DNA of 64,000 nt from a candidate division KSB1 bacterium (GTDB lineage: Bacteria; Zhuqueibacterota; Zhuqueibacteria; Residuimicrobiales; Krinioviventaceae): positions 124,001-188,000 of the forward strand of contig JAXHMJ010000003.1 in assembly GCA_034521575.1 (NCBI GenBank), read 5' to 3'. Shown here piece by piece: positions 47,234-55,965 of the stretch. Made by a program: the position numbers and the translations under genes. The notes beneath the pieces were generated by a model, which saw nothing but the letters and a program-made list of their open reading frames with translations, ran no database searches and was not told where the DNA came from. Every line of letters begins with the position of its first letter. Position 1 is the first letter of the stretch.

Positions 47234-48354
47234 GCGAGCTCGTGCATACGTATCCCTGGATGAAAAACTGTCCCGTACCCTGGGACCCATACAAGCAGGG
47301 CGTACTGCGCGGCGATCAGCACAATACCTATGACTGTAATTTTTTCGGCATGAACATGATGACCAGTTCCCTGTATCTCGGCGCACTCAAAGCCTGTGCC
47401 GAGATAACGGAGTATCTGAATGAACCGGAAACGGCGCGCGAGTATCAGAGTTTGTATGAAAACGGACGTGCGCTTTGCGATTCTCTGCTGTGGAATGGCG
47501 AGTACTATATCCAGCGGGTGGAAGTCATCGACGGTGTGACGGTGCCCGAAAAATACCGGAATCCGCAAGATGCGCCGGGAGGCGCCGGGATCAAGTATCA
47601 ATATGGAGACGGCTGTTTGTCCGATCAGCTTTTGGGTCAGTATCTGGCCTATATTACCGGTCTTGGTATGTTGACCGACTCGCTGAACGTGCGGACTGCA
47701 TTGAACAGCATTTATACCTATAATTTTCAGGAAACGTTCACCCATTTTGAAAATGTACAACGGGTCTATGCCCTGAATAAAGAATCCGGATTGACCATCT
47801 GTTCCTGGCCAAAGGGAAACCGGCCGGATATCCCATTCCCTTACGCGGATGAAGTCTGGAGCGGCATCGAATATCAGGTGGCCGCATCTCTGATCTATGC
47901 GGGCGAGGTGGAAAAAGGTCTGCAGCTGGTGGATGCCGTACGCGGACGCTACCGCGGTTACAATCGTGATCCATTTGCTGAGATCGAGTCTGGGCGCTAT
48001 TACGCGCGTTCTCTGTCTGCCTGGGCGCTGTTGACAGCGCTGTCCGGCTATCAATACGATGCGGTCCAGTCACGTCTAACATTTCATCCGCGACTTGCAG
48101 CGCGGCCCTTTCATTGTTTCTGGTCATGCGCCGGTGGTTGGGGCAGTATGATGCTTGGCAGCCGCAATGCGGTGCTGAGTCTACAGCATGGGATATTGGA
48201 CTTGCGCGAGCTGCAATTGCCATTCAGCAGTATTGACGCGGTTGCTCTGAATGGACAGCCTGTTGAGTTTCATAAAACGGAAACCGGAATACAATTTGCT
48301 TCTTTATCGCTGTCTGCCGGTGATTCGCTCAGGATGACCGGAATGTTTGAGTGA
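47188..48354 (+). CDS. GH116/DUF608-type glycoside hydrolase, C-terminal part after the frameshift
   Basis: About 388 residues continuing the barrel: LRGDQHNTYDCNFFGMNMMT, then GDGCLSDQLLGQYLA (the GDGCxSDQ region holds a catalytic acid in GH116) and IPFPYADEVWSGIEYQVA. The end is a short beta strand. The ATG at 47188 is part of the shifted overlap; no ribosome site precedes it. Should be joined to the frame at 45701. Confidence 0.78.
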   Translation: MATGQGSLEFAWKGVGELVHTYPWMKNCPVPWDPYKQGVLRGDQHNTYDCNFFGMNMMTSSLYLGALKACAEITEYLNEPETAREYQSLYENGRALCDSLLWNGEYYIQRVEVIDGVTVPEKYRNPQDAPGGAGIKYQYGDGCLSDQLLGQYLAYITGLGMLTDSLNVRTALNSIYTYNFQETFTHFENVQRVYALNKESGLTICSWPKGNRPDIPFPYADEVWSGIEYQVAASLIYAGEVEKGLQLVDAVRGRYRGYNRDPFAEIESGRYYARSLSAWALLTALSGYQYDAVQSRLTFHPRLAARPFHCFWSCAGGWGSMMLGSRNAVLSLQHGILDLRELQLPFSSIDAVALNGQPVEFHKTETGIQFASLSLSAGDSLRMTGMFE

Positions 48355-48426
48355 TAAATGCAACAGATGACAGGATTTGATACAACTGCTTGAACAAACA
48401 TCGCAATGCTAAGAATGAGGAACATC

Positions 48427-49533
48427 ATGGGTGAACCACAAAAACGTTTGACATCACTGGATGCGCTGCGCGGATTCGATATGTTCTGGATCGTCGGCGG
48501 TGCGTCTGTTTTTATTGCACTGGCCAATCTCACGGATTGGGGCGTGCTGAACTGGTTTGCGCATCAACTGCATCATGCGGAATGGGATGGATTCCGGTTT
48601 TTCGACAATATTTTCCCCCTGTTTTTGTTCATCGCCGGTGTCAGTATGCCGTTTTCCTTTGCCAAACGCGTTGAGAACGGGCAGACCTGGAAACAGATTT
48701 ATAAACACATTTTTATTCGTGCCGGACTTTTGGTGCTGTTCGGATTTATTTACAATGGTCTGCTGCAGTTTAATTTTGAATCCATGCGCTATGCCAGTGT
48801 TCTGGGACGTATCGGCCTGGGCTGGCTGTTTGCCGCCTTGATTTACTATCACACCTCTTTGCGCGGACAGATTATCTGGTTCGTCGCCATTCTGCTGCTG
48901 TACTGGGCGGCCCTGATGCTGATTCCGGTGCCGGGATTCGGAGCCGGAGATTTGAGTATGCAGGGCAGTCTGGTCGGGTATGTGGACCGCATGCTGCTGC
49001 CGGGTGTTTTATATAAAACGGTTCACGATCCGGAAGGCATTTTGTCCACCATCCCGGCGGTCGCTACTGCGCTCATGGGTGTGTTCACCGGGCGATTTCT
49101 GCGTTATGTGTCGGAATTCTGGACACCGGCGCGCAAGGCCGCGGCGATTTTAACAGCCGGTGCGTTGTCTATGGGACTCGGCGCATTGTGGGGCCTGGTG
49201 TTCCCGGTGAACAAGAATTTGTGGACCAGTTCATTCGTTCTGGTGGCCGGCGGACTGTCGCTGATTCTGCTGGCCGTGTTTTACTATGTGATCGATGTGC
49301 GTGGAATGAAAAAATGGGCGTTTCCGTTTGTGGTCATTGGATTGAATCCGATTACCATTTATATGTGTCACGGCGGATTCATCGACTTTGGAGCCACATC
49401 GGAGTATGTGTTCGGCGGTGTGATGTCACTGGCCGGCGCGGCCGAGCCGCTGATTGCCGCTGTTACGTATGTTCTTGTGGGCTGGCTGTTTCTGTATGCA
49501 TTGTATCAATTAAAACTATTCCTCAAGGTGTAA
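48427..49533 (+). CDS. HGSNAT-like membrane acyltransferase (DUF5009)
   Basis: About 368 residues with ten or more membrane helices. LTSLDALRGFDMFWIVGG and FDNIFPLFLFIAGVSMPFS match bacterial relatives of heparan-alpha-glucosaminide N-acetyltransferase. In lysosomes that enzyme transfers acetyl from acetyl-CoA across the membrane onto glucosamine; the bacterial proteins are found beside sulfatases and GH20 genes, as here, and may acetylate glucosamine residues of glycans. ATG 48427 starts the conserved region; GTG- and ATG-containing sequence upstream is not conserved. Confidence 0.8.
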   Translation: MGEPQKRLTSLDALRGFDMFWIVGGASVFIALANLTDWGVLNWFAHQLHHAEWDGFRFFDNIFPLFLFIAGVSMPFSFAKRVENGQTWKQIYKHIFIRAGLLVLFGFIYNGLLQFNFESMRYASVLGRIGLGWLFAALIYYHTSLRGQIIWFVAILLLYWAALMLIPVPGFGAGDLSMQGSLVGYVDRMLLPGVLYKTVHDPEGILSTIPAVATALMGVFTGRFLRYVSEFWTPARKAAAILTAGALSMGLGALWGLVFPVNKNLWTSSFVLVAGGLSLILLAVFYYVIDVRGMKKWAFPFVVIGLNPITIYMCHGGFIDFGATSEYVFGGVMSLAGAAEPLIAAVTYVLVGWLFLYALYQLKLFLKV

Positions 49534-49534
49534 T

Positions 49535-51781
49535 ATGAGAATGATCTCATTACTTTTAATGCTTTTCGTCGGCATGGGGTATGCAGAGATTCCCGTCATT
49601 CCCCGGCCGCAGACTGTCCATGAACAAAAGGGTTCATATGTTGTCCAGGACAGCATGACTGTGAAATCCGACATGTCACTAAATCCGTATCTGATTGATG
49701 CGTTTCGTGAATGCGCCGGATTAAAACTGCTTTGCACGAATGCGTCTCCGGACCTGATGCTCTCGAAAGATGCCGCATTTGAGAAGATCGGCAGTTACAA
49801 ACTGGTAATCGAACCGGACGGCATGGTGTTGAGCGCAAAAGACCGATCCGGAATGATTTACGGGATGCAGACCCTGCTGCAGCTTATTACGGATCGGCAG
49901 CTGCAGCATCCGAATGACCCCGTTGAGCTCCGCGCTATGATTATAACGGATGCGCCGCGTTTTGAGTGGCGCGGCATGCATCTGGACGTGTCGCGGCATT
50001 TTTATCCGGCTGACTATATAAAGGACTATATCGATTTTCTTGTTCAACACAAGATGAATGTTTTTCACTGGCATCTCACGGATGACCAGGGCTGGCGCAT
50101 CGAAATCAATGCGTATCCCAAACTCACCAAAGTAGCGGCCTGGCGCAAGGGCACAGGACAGCAAGACTGGAATTACGAAATCGAAGCGGCAGAGCCGGGC
50201 GAGCCCCGTTATGGTGGATTCTATACGCAGGAGGAGGTGCGCGAGATCGTCGACTATGCACAGCAGCGTGGTGTCACCATTGTGCCGGAAATTGAAATGC
50301 CCGGACATTCCTGGGCTGCGCTTTACGCCTATCCGGAACTTTCCTGTTCCGGTGAACCCTGGGTTAAACCGGACAGTGTGGTGTTTGAGTTCAGCGATCC
50401 GTTTTGTGCCGGAAATGAACAAACGTTCGAATTTCTCGAAACGGTTCTGGACGAGGTGATAAATCTGTTTCCCTCGGAATTTATTCATATCGGCGGCGAT
50501 GAGGCCAAAAAAAGCCCCTGGGAACACTGTCGCAAGTGTCAAAAACGCATGCAGGAAAAAGGTCTTGATAACGTCCACGAGCTGCAAAGCTGGTTTATCA
50601 GGCGTATTCAGAAATTTGTCAACTCCCGCGGCCGCCGCATGATCGGCTGGGATGAAATTCTGCAAGGCGGACTGGCGCCCGGCGCTGCGGTCATGTCATG
50701 GCGCGGCTTTGCAGGCGGACTGCAAGCGGCGCGCGCCGGACATGATGTGGTGATGGCGCCGTCGCAGTTTGTCTATCTGAACCGGGTGCAGGGTGATCCG
50801 CAGTTTGAGCCTTTTGGATCGCGGCCGGCGCTTGATGTAAAGACGGTATACGGGTTCGACCCGATACCGGCGGAATTGTCCGGAGACGCCCAAGACCACA
50901 TTCTCGGCGGCCAGGGCTGTTTGTGGACCGAGCATATCCCGGATACGGCGAGGCTGGAGTACATGCTGTTTCCGCGTCTTTTGGCGCTTTCTGAAGCGTT
51001 GTGGACGCAGCCGGATTCGAAATCCTATGATCATTTTTATCCGCGCATGGCCCGGAGACTGCTGGCGCTGTCCGGCCAGGGTGTTAATTTTCGGCGTCCG
51101 GTGCCCGGCGGACTGCCGGAACGCGTGTTGTTCAAAAGCGATACCAGCGTGACCCTGGTCAATCCCCTGAAAACCCTGGGAGCGCAGGTACATTATACGC
51201 TTGATGGGGAAAAGCCGGATGTGGATTCGCCGGTTTACAGTGAGACGGTACGCCTCACAGATTCGGCGGTGCTGAAAGCGCGATTGCGTTTCCCGGACGG
51301 CAGTTTCAGCAATACAATACGCGCACTGTTTCACAAGATCGATCCGGCGGTGAACGGTTTGATGTGCGAATACTATGCGGGCGGGCCCTGGGTGCAGTTG
51401 CCGGATTTTGCAGGGCTGAACCCGCTGCGGACAGAACGAGTGCAGGAGATCGGCCCTGATGCTGTTGCGCATCGCGACGATCAGTATGCCTTGCGGTTTA
51501 CCGGTGAGTTGACTATCGCTCATGATGACACACTGACATTTTATACATCCAGTGATGACGGTTCGCACCTGATCATCAACGGGAAAACGATAGTCATGAA
51601 TGACGGCGTGCACGGCACGGTGACGAAAACCGGTCGCGTGTATCTGACTGCCGGACGCCATGATCTGTGCGTGGAATTTTTTGACGCCCAATACGGGCAG
51701 GTGCTCGAGGTGGGTACGCTTACAAACAACGGAGAAAACCTGCCGTTGAGTCCGTCTAATCTGTATTTCAAAGAGCAATGA
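49535..51781 (+). CDS. GH20 beta-N-acetylhexosaminidase with CHB_HEX and PA14 domains
   Basis: 748 residues. Signal peptide, N-terminal GH20b domain (IPRPQTVHEQKGSY), catalytic barrel with RGMHLDVSRHFYP, FHWHLTDDQGWR and the catalytic Asp-Glu pair in HIGGDEAKKSPW (about 322-323). A chitobiase C-terminal domain follows (VHYTLDGEKPDVDSP), then a PA14 domain (LTFYTSSDDGSHLIINGK), which often binds glycans. It removes terminal GlcNAc or GalNAc. Follows the acyltransferase by 1-2 nt and its stop overlaps the next start, so it is within an operon. Confidence 0.93.
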   Translation: MRMISLLLMLFVGMGYAEIPVIPRPQTVHEQKGSYVVQDSMTVKSDMSLNPYLIDAFRECAGLKLLCTNASPDLMLSKDAAFEKIGSYKLVIEPDGMVLSAKDRSGMIYGMQTLLQLITDRQLQHPNDPVELRAMIITDAPRFEWRGMHLDVSRHFYPADYIKDYIDFLVQHKMNVFHWHLTDDQGWRIEINAYPKLTKVAAWRKGTGQQDWNYEIEAAEPGEPRYGGFYTQEEVREIVDYAQQRGVTIVPEIEMPGHSWAALYAYPELSCSGEPWVKPDSVVFEFSDPFCAGNEQTFEFLETVLDEVINLFPSEFIHIGGDEAKKSPWEHCRKCQKRMQEKGLDNVHELQSWFIRRIQKFVNSRGRRMIGWDEILQGGLAPGAAVMSWRGFAGGLQAARAGHDVVMAPSQFVYLNRVQGDPQFEPFGSRPALDVKTVYGFDPIPAELSGDAQDHILGGQGCLWTEHIPDTARLEYMLFPRLLALSEALWTQPDSKSYDHFYPRMARRLLALSGQGVNFRRPVPGGLPERVLFKSDTSVTLVNPLKTLGAQVHYTLDGEKPDVDSPVYSETVRLTDSAVLKARLRFPDGSFSNTIRALFHKIDPAVNGLMCEYYAGGPWVQLPDFAGLNPLRTERVQEIGPDAVAHRDDQYALRFTGELTIAHDDTLTFYTSSDDGSHLIINGKTIVMNDGVHGTVTKTGRVYLTAGRHDLCVEFFDAQYGQVLEVGTLTNNGENLPLSPSNLYFKEQ

Positions 51782-52354
51782 TGAACCGGCGAACGTTTTT
51801 AAAACATTCTGTGACAGCGTCGGCGTTGCTTTCAGCGGGTTGTACCCTAAAGCGCCCGAAACAATCGCGCCCCAATATTTTGCTGATCATGGCGGATGAT
51901 ATGGGCTATTCAGATCCGGGCTGCACGGGCGGAGAAATCGAAATGCCCCATATCGACCGTCTGGCAAAAGAAGGCCTGCTGATGACCCGTTTTTACAATA
52001 GTTCCCGCTGCGCCCCTGCTCACCGGTGTGCATCCGCACCAGGCGGGTATGGGACGGATGACCGAAGGGCTGATGTATCCGGACAGCAGTGAAATTCCGG
52101 CTTGTCAGGGATATATCAAATCAAACTGTATCACCCTGGCTGAAGCGCTGCGGGAAAACGGGTATCACAGGGATCGAAACGTCTGGGAGCTTTATGATAT
52201 GCAAGCTGACGGCACGGAATGCCATGACCGTGCCGCCGAGTATCCGGATGTGGTGAATTCTTTGAAACAGCGCTATTTCGCATGGGCCGAACGCGTCGGC
52301 GTGATACAGGATACCGATTCATTGATCCTGGCGCGCCATGCGGACTGGTTTTAG
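51778..52354 (+). pseudogene. Broken arylsulfatase gene (catalytic core deleted)
   Basis: Starts with an RR-containing signal and lipobox (NRRTFLKHS, LSAGC) and the sulfatase N-terminus (ADDMGYSDPGCTGGE). In the formylglycine motif the sequence is SSRCAP, then the frame changes; LLTG (the motif's end) follows in the next frame, so about 13 bases covering the catalytic arginine are lost. The new frame continues VHPHQAGMGRMTEG to ENGYH, then jumps to the C-terminal RDRNVWELYDMQADGTECHD. Roughly 300 residues of a typical sulfatase are absent. Not a functional enzyme as read. Confidence 0.75.
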
Positions 52355-52380
52355 AAATCTGAATAAATGCCGAGGTCTGT

Positions 52381-53109
52381 ATGAAAACAATGATACTATG
52401 GGCGATATCGATCTTGTTTCTCACCTGCAGCCCACAGCCGGTTGACAAGGGCATCCGGCCGTGGCCGGAGAATCCGCGTTACTGGCAGTACAAGGGGGAA
52501 CCTGTACTGCTTTTGGGCGCGTCCGATAATGACAATCTGTTCCAGTCGGAGGATATGATCACTCAGCTGGACAGTCTGGCCGCCGCCGGCGGCAATGTGA
52601 TCCGCAACACCATGAGTTCGCGCGATTCCGGTGACCTGTGGCCGTTTTATCAGCGCGCGGACGGATTATACGATCTGGATCGCTGGAATGACGTCTATTG
52701 GACCCGGTTTGCGGAGCTTTTAAACGCCGCCGAGGCGCGCGATATTATTGTTCAGATTGAAGTCTGGGACCGGTTTGATTATTCCCGGGATTCCTGGCTG
52801 AAAAATCCGTTTCATCCGGAAAACAATATCAACTACAATGCGAACAAAAGCGGACTGGCTGCCGAGTATCCCGAGCATCCGTACAAGGATCTGCAGCCGT
52901 TTTTTCACAGCATCCCGGGTATGCCGCGCTATGTGACTGAACTGGATAGGGTGCGACAGATTCAGGAACGACGGGTGGCTAAAATGCTGTCTATTTCGCT
53001 GCAGCACGGCAACGTGCTGTACTGCATGAATAACGAGACCAATACCCGGCCGAGTGGGGTAAAACCTGGATCCGCTTTATTCAGGAAAAAGCGGACTCGG
53101 CGGCAGTAA
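52381..53109 (+). CDS. DUF4038/GH140-like glycosidase, frameshifted (N-terminal part)
   Basis: Lipoprotein signal (FLTCS) and an (alpha/beta)8-like start: RPWPENPRYWQYKGEPVLLL, NVIRNTMSSRDSGD, then YCMNNETNT (probable acid/base Glu). These resemble DUF4038-type exported glycosidases. At about 53055-53062 the frame shifts; the next frame reads AEWGKTWIRFIQEKADSAAV. The zero frame ends at 53109 with a basic tail. Confidence 0.68.
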   Translation: MKTMILWAISILFLTCSPQPVDKGIRPWPENPRYWQYKGEPVLLLGASDNDNLFQSEDMITQLDSLAAAGGNVIRNTMSSRDSGDLWPFYQRADGLYDLDRWNDVYWTRFAELLNAAEARDIIVQIEVWDRFDYSRDSWLKNPFHPENNINYNANKSGLAAEYPEHPYKDLQPFFHSIPGMPRYVTELDRVRQIQERRVAKMLSISLQHGNVLYCMNNETNTRPSGVKPGSALFRKKRTRRQ

Positions 53110-53126
53110 CTGTCTATTGTACTGAT

Positions 53127-53783
53127 ATGTTTGACGGATTTTTCCGGCCACAATCCAGTCCCGAACTGCAGCATATGCTTACGAACGCAGACCTTTATTC
53201 ATTTCTGGATATTTCCCAGATCAACAGTCGCAATTTGAATCAGACGCACTGGGATTCGTTGCGCTGGATTCTTGAGCAGCGCGAGCAGTCGGTGATACGC
53301 CCGGTCAACAATACCAAAGTCTACGGTGGACCTCAGGAACGCGATATATTCGGTTCGGCTCGGGATGGTGTGGAAAAGTTTTGCCGTGATATTGTGGCGG
53401 GCTGCGCCTCAGCGCGGTTTCATCGTCCACCTTCCGGCAATGGTTTATCGGCATTGGCCACATCTGCTCTGCGCGCGGTTCGTCTGGTCGAACAAGATGT
53501 CAAATTTTGCAACGGTACACCGCAGATGCAGCGTCTCAGGCACCGGCAAGCGGATGAAGCTTATGTCACCGGACGTCCCGGTGAATGGTATGTTGTCTAT
53601 TTCCCGGCAGGTGGAAACATCGAGTTGACCTGTGAAACGCAATCACGATTCACCATCAAATGGATCAGTGTCAAAAACGCGACACAGGTTTCTCAAGAGT
53701 CTGTACCAGATACCCGATCTGTTGAATTGCGCACGCCGGATGAATCAGGCTGGTTTGCGGTTTGTCTGAGAAACAATCAATGA
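53127..53783 (+). CDS. DUF4038/GH140-like glycosidase, C-terminal part after the frameshift
   Basis: About 218 residues continuing the upstream enzyme. ASARFHRPPSGNGLSALA is typical of this group, and the end (GRPGEWYVVYFPAGGNIELT) resembles the putative collagen-binding/carbohydrate-binding C-terminal domain. Frame actually extends back to about 53060. No ribosome site at 53127. Confidence 0.66.
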   Translation: MFDGFFRPQSSPELQHMLTNADLYSFLDISQINSRNLNQTHWDSLRWILEQREQSVIRPVNNTKVYGGPQERDIFGSARDGVEKFCRDIVAGCASARFHRPPSGNGLSALATSALRAVRLVEQDVKFCNGTPQMQRLRHRQADEAYVTGRPGEWYVVYFPAGGNIELTCETQSRFTIKWISVKNATQVSQESVPDTRSVELRTPDESGWFAVCLRNNQ

Positions 53784-53885
53784 TAATCCTGTTTTCGAAA
53801 AGAGAGGGAAGAGCTTGGAGAAAATATAGTTGTATCCCGTTTTCGAAAATTGTATATTGTGTGAACACTTAACAAGGAGAGCGCT

Positions 53886-54665
53886 ATGGTTCGTTTTATG
53901 AAAAGAAAACTTTTTCGGCATTGTGAGAAAACCGGCAAGATTACCGGTATCCAGTTAAAATCATGGTATTCGTTTCTGTTCCTTCCGATATTGGGTCTTT
54001 TGGCGACGGGCTGGATCGTGATACGGCTTTTGCCCAAACCCAATCGCCTCACTTATCCCTGTATGAAAGTGGCCATACCGCTGTCATCATCCTTTTTTGT
54101 GTTTCTGGCCGGACTGTTGACCTCTGTTTTTTCCATCAAAAAACTGGGCGATCAGTTCCGCCGCAGAACCTTTAATCTGCCGTTGATCGCATTGCTGGTG
54201 GTTGGCGCTTCGATGGGATTGTTTTTGGCGATCAGCGGATCCAGTGAACCGGGTTATGCCGCTTTTGCAACCATCCAGCAGCCGGCGAATCAGCCGCTTG
54301 GTGAAGCCAAAGGTATATTCCCCGGACGTGTGGTCTGGGTCTTTAATCCCGATGCGACCAACGAAAACTGCACCAACACCCACGACGGCAGCGGGGTGCC
54401 CAGCAGCGGTGACGACGGCTGGTTTTTGAATAAAAATAACGATCAGGCCGTTATTGATCAGATGTTCTCCAATGTGCTGCAGGGTTTTACGGAACTGGAA
54501 ACCGATTCTGCGGCCTGGGACACTCTGTTCAAATATCACAATGTGCAGCGTGAAAAAGGCGGGGTCGGATATCAGCCCGGTGAAAAGATCTTTATCAAGG
54601 TGAATTCAACAAGCGGCTGGGGGTTTGGTCAACCCTGGGCAATATTACCGAGAATTACACGGTAG
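53886..54665 (+). CDS. Membrane-anchored DUF362 protein, frameshifted (N-terminal part)
   Basis: Three hydrophobic helices (about 27-49, 58-82 and 98-118) precede the start of a DUF362-like domain (GIFPGRVVWVFNPDATNENC, KHKNVQR-like FKYHNVQREKGGVGY, KIFIKVNSTSGWGFG). The frame changes at about 54640: family-like NITENYTVAENDWYGIS lies in the next frame, while the zero frame ends at 54665. ATG 53886 has AAGGAG upstream. DUF362 domains occur in proteins of unclear redox role; no iron-sulfur cysteine motif is visible. Confidence 0.65.
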   Translation: MVRFMKRKLFRHCEKTGKITGIQLKSWYSFLFLPILGLLATGWIVIRLLPKPNRLTYPCMKVAIPLSSSFFVFLAGLLTSVFSIKKLGDQFRRRTFNLPLIALLVVGASMGLFLAISGSSEPGYAAFATIQQPANQPLGEAKGIFPGRVVWVFNPDATNENCTNTHDGSGVPSSGDDGWFLNKNNDQAVIDQMFSNVLQGFTELETDSAAWDTLFKYHNVQREKGGVGYQPGEKIFIKVNSTSGWGFGQPWAILPRITR

Positions 54666-54706
54666 CTGAAAACGACTGGTACGGCATTTCCGAAACGTCT
54701 CCGCAG

Positions 54707-55900
54707 TTGGTGCTGTCTGTTTTGCGTCAACTTGTGAATGTGGTGGGTGTTGCGCAGTCTGATATCTATATTGGAGATCCGATCCGCAATATCTACAAGC
54801 ACCGTTTTGAACTGTGGAACAGCGAATTTCCCGATGTTCATTATATGAATTACAATGCGGGCGGCGCAGGCCGTGAGCAGGTCACACCCTGCGACAGCGC
54901 GGTTATCGATTATTCCGACCGCGGAACGGTCATACCTGCCGGAACGGATCATCTGTATCAGGTCTTTATGGATTGTGAGTATCTGATCAATATTCCGACG
55001 CTCAAAGGACATAAACATGCTGGCGCGACCATGTTTGCCAAAAATCATTTTGGATCTCACACGCGTGAAAGCGCTCAACATCTGCATCCGGGACTGGTTG
55101 ATCCGGTTAAAGGTGAAGAGGAAGACAACCGCTTCGAGTATGGCGTGTACCGGGTTCAGGTTGACCTGTTGGGACATGAACTGCTGGGCAAAAAGAATCT
55201 CTTTTACCTGATGGATGCCCTGTGGTCCGCGGGCATGGAAGTCACACAGCCGAGTAAGTGGAAAATGGCGCCGTTCAACGGAGACTGGAGTTCCTCGCTG
55301 TTTTTCTCCCAGGATCCTGTGGCGATCGAATCCGTTGGTTATGATTTTCTCAGGGCCGAATATACCATTTTTACCCATCCCTATGAAACGCATGTGCAAA
55401 TGCCGGCCACCGATGATTACCTGCAGCAGGCAGCCGATTCATCCTACTGGCCGGACGCTATTGTCTATGATCCGGAGAATGACGGCACGCCAATTACCAG
55501 TTTGGGTGTGCATGAGCATTGGAACAATTCTGAAGACATGCAGTATTCGCGCAATCTGGGCACCGGCGACGGTATCGAGCTGGTCAAAATGCTGCAATCC
55601 CCCTCGGCTGTGGAATCGGATGTACAATTGGCAACAACTTTTAAACTGAATTCGTATCCCAATCCCTTCAATCCGGCTGTGACGCTGGAATACCGTTTAG
55701 GGCAGCCTGCCGAGGTTCAAATATCAATCTATGACGTGACCGGTCGTCTGGTTGCAGATTTGCAGGACGGCTATCAACAGGCCGGCAACATAACCCGCCG
55801 GATTAATTTTGCTGATTTTGCTGTGAGCAGCGGACAATATTTTATTCAGGTCAATGCTGACCGTCAAATGGCTTTTACAAAAGTCACATTTATCAAATAA
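54707..55900 (+). CDS. DUF362 protein, C-terminal part with T9SS-type sorting domain
   Basis: About 397 residues continuing the previous frame. DUF362 core (YLINIPTLKGHKHAGATMFA, KNHFGSHTR; FFSQDPVAIESVGYDFLRAE) is followed by a C-terminal 80-residue domain with SYPNPFNPAVTLEYRL, ISIYDVTGRLVADL and SGQYFIQVNA. This last domain is the type A (Por) sorting domain that directs proteins through the type IX secretion system, or its FlgD-like relative. Membrane helices at the N-terminus and a secretion domain at the C-terminus are an unusual pairing. Confidence 0.72.
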   Translation: MVLSVLRQLVNVVGVAQSDIYIGDPIRNIYKHRFELWNSEFPDVHYMNYNAGGAGREQVTPCDSAVIDYSDRGTVIPAGTDHLYQVFMDCEYLINIPTLKGHKHAGATMFAKNHFGSHTRESAQHLHPGLVDPVKGEEEDNRFEYGVYRVQVDLLGHELLGKKNLFYLMDALWSAGMEVTQPSKWKMAPFNGDWSSSLFFSQDPVAIESVGYDFLRAEYTIFTHPYETHVQMPATDDYLQQAADSSYWPDAIVYDPENDGTPITSLGVHEHWNNSEDMQYSRNLGTGDGIELVKMLQSPSAVESDVQLATTFKLNSYPNPFNPAVTLEYRLGQPAEVQISIYDVTGRLVADLQDGYQQAGNITRRINFADFAVSSGQYFIQVNADRQMAFTKVTFIK

Positions 55901-55906
55901 GGTGAC

Positions 55907-55942
55907 GCCTCCGGTTGTCCTGTGACGCCGGCGGCTTTTTTT
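55907..55942 (+). terminator. Terminator after the DUF362 gene
   Basis: GCCTCCGG (55907-55914) pairs with CCGGCGGC (55928-55935) with one mismatch, followed by seven T. Located directly after the stop. Confidence 0.7.
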
Positions 55943-55965
55943 ATTGAAACGACCGAGGATATAGT

